NCBI GenBank assembly: GCA_030248225.1
Contig: JASANE010011794.1
Span: 1-64,000 of the forward strand
DNA: 64,000 nucleotides
DNA from: Trileptium ribeirensis
Taxonomy: Eukaryota; Nematoda; Enoplea; Enoplida; Thoracostomopsidae
Direction of reading: 5' to 3'
In this document: in pieces, positions 53,401 to 62,400 of the stretch
How positions within the stretch are numbered: the stretch's first letter is position 1
How the letters are laid out: the number at the start of each line of letters is the position of its first letter
Made by a program: the position numbers and the translations under genes
Notes under the pieces: generated by a model
The model's database searches: none
What the model saw: only the letters and a program-made list of their open reading frames with translations
What the model was told of the DNA's origin: nothing

Positions 53401-56400
53401 TGGACTGTGAAATCTCGTTCACTTGTATACGGCGGACCCTATTTTCATTTATAGCATGCATACGATTTTTGTTTGGACATACGTCGTTGCGTTACCTTTG
53501 ATGTGAATGGTGTGAAAGAACGTGGAAACATGTGGCGGAAAACGAGTGTAAATTAGGACAGACTAGGGCGAAAAGAGGTTAGATGTGTACAACAGCTTTA
53601 GACAAAATCATGCGATAAGTGAAACTGATAGGTTTGCTAGCAAATTCTTAACGAAAGTGTTCTTTAGTGCAAACAAAGACGGAATGAAAAATAACGCAGA
53701 AAACGACAGCATTATTTATCTTACAACATTATAGCATTAATGATTTGTGTGTCACTTTTTCTCATGGTCTATCATAGACTTATAATTCGCTGGCCACTCT
53801 ATGGTCTGAAAATTTTGACTGGATGGATTAACCGAGTCTTCCAGGTTCAGAGTTTGAGTAATATAGCGGCATTTATGAATTAATCTGGTCTTTCCATATA
53901 GTTGGGATGGCAAGACTTACGAGCTTCCACCACGATTTTGGCGATTACCCTAGGTAAAATTAGGCTTTACCCTAGGTCAACTGCCCAGCATCTCCGGGTA
54001 TTTTGATTGATATCAAAAATAATCGTACTGACAAAAATGGGTAAAGTAAAACTCAATACTATTGCTTTATATTTCGACTGGCTCATAGAAAAATGCAGCA
54101 AAAATGAAGCGCAGAAATACACAGTTTCCGTACCCAATTAATATATAGTCAACAGAAACAACGATATGCATGTTGTTAACGCATGAAAAAACGATAAAAT
54201 GCAATTATAAGAGCTCCAGTTGGCCTGATGGAACCGTTTTCCCCAGATAACCTAGGAGGAAATGCCTTCCAGGTATTTCGGTTTGCCGAAGTTGGAGATG
54301 GGCCCAGGTCAAGCCCTTCAGGTAAAATATTGGTCATGTGGAGGGGCAGTTTAATTAGATGAAATTAGTTTTATTCTTAAGAAATTTTTAGAAATGCAGT
54401 CGTTAACTGTGTGCATAATGCGTAATTAAGTCTGCTAATCGGCGGATTTCCTAACATTTCCGGGTAGTGCTCTGAGATTTATTTGGTAACATTGAATGTG
54501 TACGCTTCCTGGCGTATACTTTTTAGGCTTTGATAACGATGATCACGATAGCCCAAACCAGCTGTCAATGCGAAAAAGTAAAAGTAAGGATTCGCCAAAT
54601 ATCGATATGAGTGCTATCGACCTCGGAATGTCATCGTTTACACAAAGAAAATCATCGGCGACTAAAGCGGCTACTCAACTATTCACCGATCATGTTTCCT
54701 GTGGAGATAGCAATCAATACGCGGCGGTGTCAAAGAAAGTAATATCTTCTGGGAAGAAAAATATACCGATCACCGCTAAGCAGTTAAATGCAGACGACGA
54801 CAGTAACACGCCGGATGCAACTGTCGACGAATCCGGTAAACCCGCTGGCATGGCTGGAAATGGCAGTGGCCCAATGACAAAGGTATTCGAGGTAAAGCTG
54901 CTTCCAAGTGCAGTTTCGCGTCAACAACGTTCAGTTACTGGACGAAGTAGTAGTATTGCCGTTAATAAAGGTAATACCGTGCAAATTTATTGTTATTATG
55001 ATAACTCACAACATATTTATTTATATAGCTGTGTTATTTCATCACAATTTATTTTAGAAAAATATGTACACCGCGTTTCTGTTCATACTGTTCACATTTG
55101 TCGTAACAGTTATATATAGGGGCGCTAACTGTGCCGCGTTGCGCAAGCTTCTGAATCTTTAAGTTTCTACTAGGTCGACTTGACCATTTGTGTGATCTCC
55201 GCACAGCCAATTCGCTGAATGACTACAACTACATACTAGTTCGATGTAGTACGAATAAGGATAAGTTCTTAGCTTCAACAATTCACAATCACAGTGGAAA
55301 TGGAATATTTAATCTTTGTTCGAGATAGCTTATCGTACAATGACGCTTGTTTTTTATTTCATCATGCGGCGTTGGTGCAATCATGTCAAATATAGCATAT
55401 ATTTTAGCGGAAATAGCCGTCCATTTTTATTTAGCGCACTTCGGATCTAGCAGCATTATGGTGGTTGGGTCATTTGACCCTCAAGGTGCCTTGGTTCTTG
55501 TAAAAATTTGATTGCATTTCGGGCTTATCCACCTGAAAATTTTGCTAGTCAGCATGAAAATGGGTAATCTCATTGGTTGAGCTGGAGGCTTCGAAGTTTA
55601 AAATTATAAAAAATTTTAGCGTAAACTTTTTAAACTTTAGGTAGTACTTTTTCACTAGTTTTGAGGCGATTTCATGAAGTTGTTTGGAAATGGAAATTTT
55701 GAAAAGGTATTTTACTACAGTTTTATGTTAGCTAGGTGTTTAACCCAGTGTCACTCGGCATTAAACCAGTGGGAACTCTAAGTCTAGCTATGGGACACAC
55801 ACCGGGGAATCGAAAAGTTCTCGATCTTACTCCGTCGGACCAAATCAAGTCAGTGAGACAAACAATTTATTGTCCCTGTAACCTGCAGTACTTATTGTGG
55901 TTTTTTAAGTACGAACTTTCAGGGGAGTCATGCCTAGAGTATCTGAAGGCCTGGAATACATCTATAACTATTAGTCTATGAACGATATATCTGGTAAATA
56001 AAAATGTTTACTGAATAAATATCAGGCAGAGCATATGCACGGCATTTTAGCATCAGTATCACGGCAAACTACCAGGCATCAAGTTTTCGTCAAGATTTGT
56101 GCACAGTAGGAGTTGGCAAGTAATTATGTGTTGATCAATGATAGCGTAATCACATCGTATTATTGTCGCGTTGTTCTGTCACGGACAAAAATAAGTGTTC
56201 AAAAGACGGTGGTAATTAAGTCCGTCCGTGTCTTCGCCAGCTGCATCTTCACTTACTTTAGTCTGTGACTGTATCTCCTACAACTTTACAACCCTGTTGC
56301 GGAAAAGTCACAGCAAGAGAAAAATAAGTTTTCTTGCCTATGTTAAATCGAATTTGAGCTCTCCTACCTTTGTGTATATAGCTGTTTGTCACTGTATAGC

Positions 56401-59400
56401 TGTATTCACCTAATTAATTAATGATTTATCGAACTTAGCGATTGTTACTAAAAGCTTTTATAGTATATTAAGAAGCTGTAATAATAAAATGGGTTAGCTG
56501 GCAAGCGATTTCAAATATTATCAGCAATCCATCAAGTGTCACGCTTCTTTTGATCTGATCGAAAATATATTAATAATTTTTCAAATGTCAGTTAAAACTA
56601 GCTCCTCAATCCGTTGAAAATTTTACAAGGATTAATGAGGCCCCTCATGGGTCATTTCACGCTACGATGTCCTTTTGCCCTAGAAAAAATGACTAATGAC
56701 TATTTTGGCTCCGATTATCTTCATTTTTACACCCTATGACCAAGGATCTGTAATTTGAGGTCGTTATAGTAAATTTTTTAACCGTTTTTATGCTATGGCT
56801 TCCCAAATACCACCCCCTGCTGCTCCGCAAGGTACCATAAAATGGCCTCTGGTATGCTCCAGGTTGCATCGAGCCTGGATTTTGTGATCGTATCTCGTGC
56901 AGCTCGTCAGCGCGGTCAAAATGACGTTATGCGGAACTCCGTATATCAAAAATTAAGCTTTTTATGCCTATTCTTGGGTCAAATTTAACACTTTTAAAAC
57001 ATGGGGGTGCCGATATATACCGGTTATTAAATGGAAACGAAGCGGTCATAAACGGTAGCTATTTATATCGTTAGTTTAGCCTGGGGGAAGTGTTATGCAA
57101 AAAAAATTCAAAACATACTGTTTGCCAGATACGTTAGAATGCCGGAAGTAGCTTGTGGTCGGGGGGGGGGGAGGGTAAAAATGTGAAATGGCCAATTCGA
57201 CAGTGTTTAACCAGCATAATTAACTTGAAAACGGTATGTAAGATATTCTATATCACAATTTCCACTATGAGGGTACAAAATGGCAGCCCATATCAACTGC
57301 CAGTGTACATGCCTGAGACCATGGTCGGGGGGGGGTAAATTTAGAATTTTAAAAAAAAAAATTATTTTGCGACATATGTCGTCCAAATGTATTGCCACAA
57401 TGTATTATGAACCAAAAGCGTGAAATTTCCTCGAAATAACATCGTATGTTCGATTTTTCCACATTTTGGTAGTGGTCGGGGGTGGGTAAAAGCCTGAGAT
57501 CAACAGGTCGGGCGCGAGATAGAGCTCATTTCGTTTCACCATTCGCTTTGTTATTGGAAAGAACCATAACAGACAATTGACTTCTACTGACTCCACCATA
57601 CCCCTAACTAGCAACGGTCGGGGGGGGGGTAATCAAATGTGCTAAAATCGACCTTTTTACCCTAGCGCTGGGGTAAGTAACAGCAAGCACCTGGGTTAAT
57701 ATTTTTTCAAAAGGCACCCAGGGGACAGGTATGATATATGAACAACGTTTATGTACCATGCATAAGTAACGAGCAATGACCAAAAAAAGAATTTGGTCGG
57801 GGGGGGGGGTAAAACTGGGGTTCATGCCATATCGACAGCTGTCGCTCTCCATGATTGGAGTAGATTTGAAAATCGTGCAATTAAAAATGTTGTATAGACC
57901 TGACTAATCCTGCATAGAAAAGAATTTGGGCCATAACTTCGAACACGGAGCCACGACACTACCCGAAAAAAAGAGGTCGTAAAATTAGTCATTACGATTT
58001 TTTCAATTTGGGACTTATGTGGATGTCCAGCCTCTTACGGCGTGCGTGAAGCCGAAAAATTTTTTTGTTTGAACTAGCTAATGACGCTTCCTAGCGCAAA
58101 TAACATTTTACCAGTTCCCTGCACGTTTACGTGCTACTGACCAAAATATCCAGTTTTACCCCCCCCCGGACCAAAAGGTCATCGTAGCGTGAAATGACCC
58201 TCATGGTTCATAACCAGGAGCCTCTCGATTTTTCCTGTGGCATGAAATAACTGCCATCGAGGTTGCATGGGGTTCTTTATTAAAAATTTTGCAAATTATG
58301 TGTAGTAACGGGTGTGTATTATGTCTATTTTTTCGTAATCAAATCGAATTAACTTCAGAATGGGATTTACTAACAAGCTTGTCAATTTTTATGTCAACTC
58401 GGTGTGTTTCAAACGTGGGGGAAAGGTTTGCCACGGGGTATAGAACCAGCACTTCTGTGTACAAGGCATTAAAATGTGGATACATAAAATTTCCTGAGGG
58501 TGGGTAATAAAGAATATTTTATTCCATTGTTTTACCTGGAATGTGTTTTTCGTAGACGCAATCACAAGCTTGTCAGCACAAAATAGCATTTCATTAACAG
58601 GAATCGGTAGCGGTTCAACTTCAGAAACGGATGCAATAACTGAGAATCAACTTCAAGCAAATGATGTAGACGAAGAATTAGGGTGTAAAAAGATTTCAAA
58701 TGCTGTAAAAAACGAGGCTCAACAGCATGAACAGAAGCAGCGCGGCATTTCCACCAAGAAAACAAGGAAGAAAACAAGTGGTGGTAAGTATAATCAATAG
58801 TATCCAGTGTTCTGTTTTAATTAACATTTTACAGTACCTACATTGTAGGTATGTACCTTGACTTGACTTAAAGCTTATCGGCGATACGGCATAGTTGCAG
58901 ATCCCACTGTAGCTGCCCACATTTCATCACGACAAAGTCATCGCCACTGCTGTCGATGTTGTGCGGCCTCCTTTGCATCGTTGATATTAGCATGTGCCTT
59001 TGTGAGAAACAGCGTACCCGTCAGGTCTTGTAGAACTTGACTGTTCCACGTTTTCTTGGGGGCATCCCGAAGCATTTTCCAGTCTGTTGGTTGGTTGGCA
59101 AACAGCAGCCGTTTGGGTAGTCGCGTTTCGTCCATTCTACTGACGTGTCCAAACCAACGTAGGCGATGCGTTCGCACGGCTTGGGATATGGATGGTTGGT
59201 TGCAACATCGTCTCCGGATTTCGTCATTACGAATTCGATCCAGAAGTGAAACGCCGAGTATAGTGCGTAAACACCTCATCTGGAATGCTTCTAGCGTCTT
59301 AATATCGCTACCTAGCATTGTCCAGCTTTCGCACGAGTATAGAAGGGTTGGTATTACGATGGCGTTGTATATTCGCATTTTAGTTGCGACCGATACCGTT

Positions 59401-62400
59401 CGTTGGCTGAAGACAGCATTCCTTAGTCGGCCAAAAGATGATGATGCCTTAGAAATACGAACTGAGATGTCGTCGGTGGCTGCTATCTTGTTGCTGCGAA
59501 TGACTGATCCCAGATATACGAAGGAATCGACAGTTTCTAGGATTTCACCATTTAGACGCAAAATTGGGGTTGGAATGCCTACGCTGATGATCTTCGTTTT
59601 TGGAGCACTTATTGTGAGGCCTAGCCGCTTTGCGATTTCGACTACGTTGTCAATGAATTGTTGCATACTTGCAGCATCGTCGGCGAAGAGCACAATAACG
59701 TCGGCGTAGTCCAGATCAGTAAGTATGTACCGGGGCTTAGAACAAATTTAGCCCGGCCCGGGGCAACGTTGAAGCCCCGGCCCCGCTAAAGGTAAAATTT
59801 AGGAATCGGGGCTACTATTTCAGAAAAAATGTTTTTGGTACTAAAATAGTAGAACAGATAAACAATCTGGAGCTTTAGCCGAAGATATAATGCTTGCTAC
59901 TAACTAGGACAGTGCAAATTCCACATCACCTTCCTGAAACTGTGAACTTTAGCTCACAACGTAAAGTTTATTAAACTAATAAACTGAGATGTTAAAACGG
60001 TTTGTTTTGAGTTTCAATTGTTTTAATGCATGATACAATATGTCAAATTGTTCAAATTTATTTTTACGTGATAATCTTGAGGAAAAGTGACTAACAATGA
60101 TTTGGTTATTGTTATATTTGCATACATGCCGACGATGCATACATGCCAGTGGGGTAGAACCCCCCAAGAGGGGGAAGAAACACCCGGTAGCTGCGAAATA
60201 TTTCTGGGTGGGCGAGGTCGGTACGGCAGTGAGGACCTTTTTTGGTCGCCGGCGTCAAATTTTCACCTATGAGTTCACCTCATTCCGGAAGGGGCGGATT
60301 CCCAGGGGTATTTTACTCCCTCCCACACCCTGTCGGTATATATGCTCTATATGCGCTGGAAAATCGAATACATAGTACTTTTCAACTAGCTTAGCGCCGG
60401 CCCCGGTAGGCTAGCCCCGGCCACGGTAGAATTCTTGCCCGGTACAACACTAACATAGTTTATATTCGACAGTATCCGGCATAAATGCCCGCTGCTCACA
60501 TTATGTTATAACACCAGCGCGGCGTATACCATAATTTATTTGTGTCAGTAACTAGTTTCTAAATCTCGGAATTTTGTACTCATTCACACATATTTTACAT
60601 TTCAGAATTTTCTGTCCTATCCACAGTGATAGTGGGAATTTCGGCAATGATGTCACTAAAGCCATTGATATGCTTATAAACATGATATATTCCGTCGCGC
60701 CCGCATGTAGTACCACTCTCTGGAAATGTGTTTGAACGCTAAGAGCTCTGACATTTTGTCAAAATGGCAAAAAACAGGTTTTAAGAGTCCTTAGCCAAAT
60801 CGTGCCATATGGGCACAAGTGCTTCGGAGCCCACAGCTCGTGACACAAACTTCGCATCGAAAAATAGAGACCACCATAATCGATGCGTCAAGTCCTATAA
60901 CTTATCATAACAGCCGAATTTGAGGTATGAGTAAAAGTTTAAAAAGCCCCAAAAGACTTGTCAAATTTTTTGTAAAGCAAGTTTTTATCTTTGGGGTCAA
61001 CGACAAGATTCTATGGATATTTAATTCTTTTAACCCCAGATTGAGTGGGTTATTAACGCTGTGGCACCAAAAATAGTAAATTCTGTCGTTTTTTAGATAT
61101 AGATGCATATAGGTCGTTAGAACGTGTCTATAGGTTTTCGTTGTAGCTGAGTACGATGAAAGCAATTCTATTTGCATCGTATATGTGCATGAAATAAGGC
61201 AAGTGTTGGGGTCCTACTACGTAAATATTACTCTTCAAATTATGTTTCTTAAAATTTGTGATGGATAAATTGCAATTTTCCGTCTTTTTGGTCACTAGAA
61301 GAAGATAGTAAAGAGTTCCGTCTTTTTGGTCACTAGAAGAAGAAAATAAAGAGTTCCATCTTTTTGGGCACTAGAAGAAGAAAATAAAGAGTTCCGTCTT
61401 TTTTGGTCACTAGAAGAAGAAAATGAAGAGTTCCGTCTTTTTGGTCACTAGAAGAAGACAATAAATAGTTCCGTCTTTTTGGTCACTAGAAGACGGAAAT
61501 AAAGAGTTCCGTCTTTTTGGTCACTAGAAGAAGAAAACAAAGAGTTCCATCTTTTTGGTCACTAGAAGAAGAAAATAAGAGTTCCGTCGTTTTGGTCACT
61601 AGAAGAAGAAAATAAAGAGTTCCGTCTTTTTGGTAACTAGCAGAAGAAAATAAAGAGTTCCTCGGTATATGATTAAGGTGATCGTAGCGTTGCCATTGAA
61701 GTGATGCCGTTGTACAATTGTTATAGTTGGACTTTAACGAGCTCAGGGATCTGAATTTGGAACGATACAATGGTCGCTAAGCGCGGAGTATCCATACTCG
61801 CTCCGTTTAATTTCGCTTTGTGAGTTACAAGTGTCAACGTATGGGCACCGTCTTATTATCACTAGCCGGTAGTGGAACCACATGTGTGAGCGGAGCGTGG
61901 GCTGTGGCATTACGAATGTACTCAATTTTATGTTCTTGTAACTACATTGCATAGGGCACAGGGCTTTATCATTGGTTTAAAATCCGTTCAGTGGTTCCTG
62001 AGATCCGTCGGACCGAACGAACTAACGGACGGACATCGATCTTTTTACTCCCAGACAGAAAATAAAAACGCTTCGCTCGGCTTCGCCGAGCTCCGCTCAA
62101 AAATTTTAAACGTGCATGAATCTTTGGTTGTCGGCATACTGACTTACTGAGCTATTCATTTGGGTAAACTAATCTAAGAATTTTGCTAATTCCAGTTTCC
62201 GATAAAATTATGAGTGATCGATTTATGTCTTCATAGCATACTTACGACCCGTTCGGACGATTACAGGACACAGATTCTTTTACGATGCTTGATGGTAAAA
62301 AATGTAGTTCAAGTTTTCGATTGTTCATAATCAGAACGTAGAGTAACGTAGTGGAGATTAACGTAGTGGAGATTATGTGCTGCAGGGGTGAAAGCTTTCA

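Noticed and set aside
61486..61952. Minus-strand ORFs with repeated FLLLVTKKTEL-like segments
   Set aside because: Produced by translation of the 38-bp tandem repeat.
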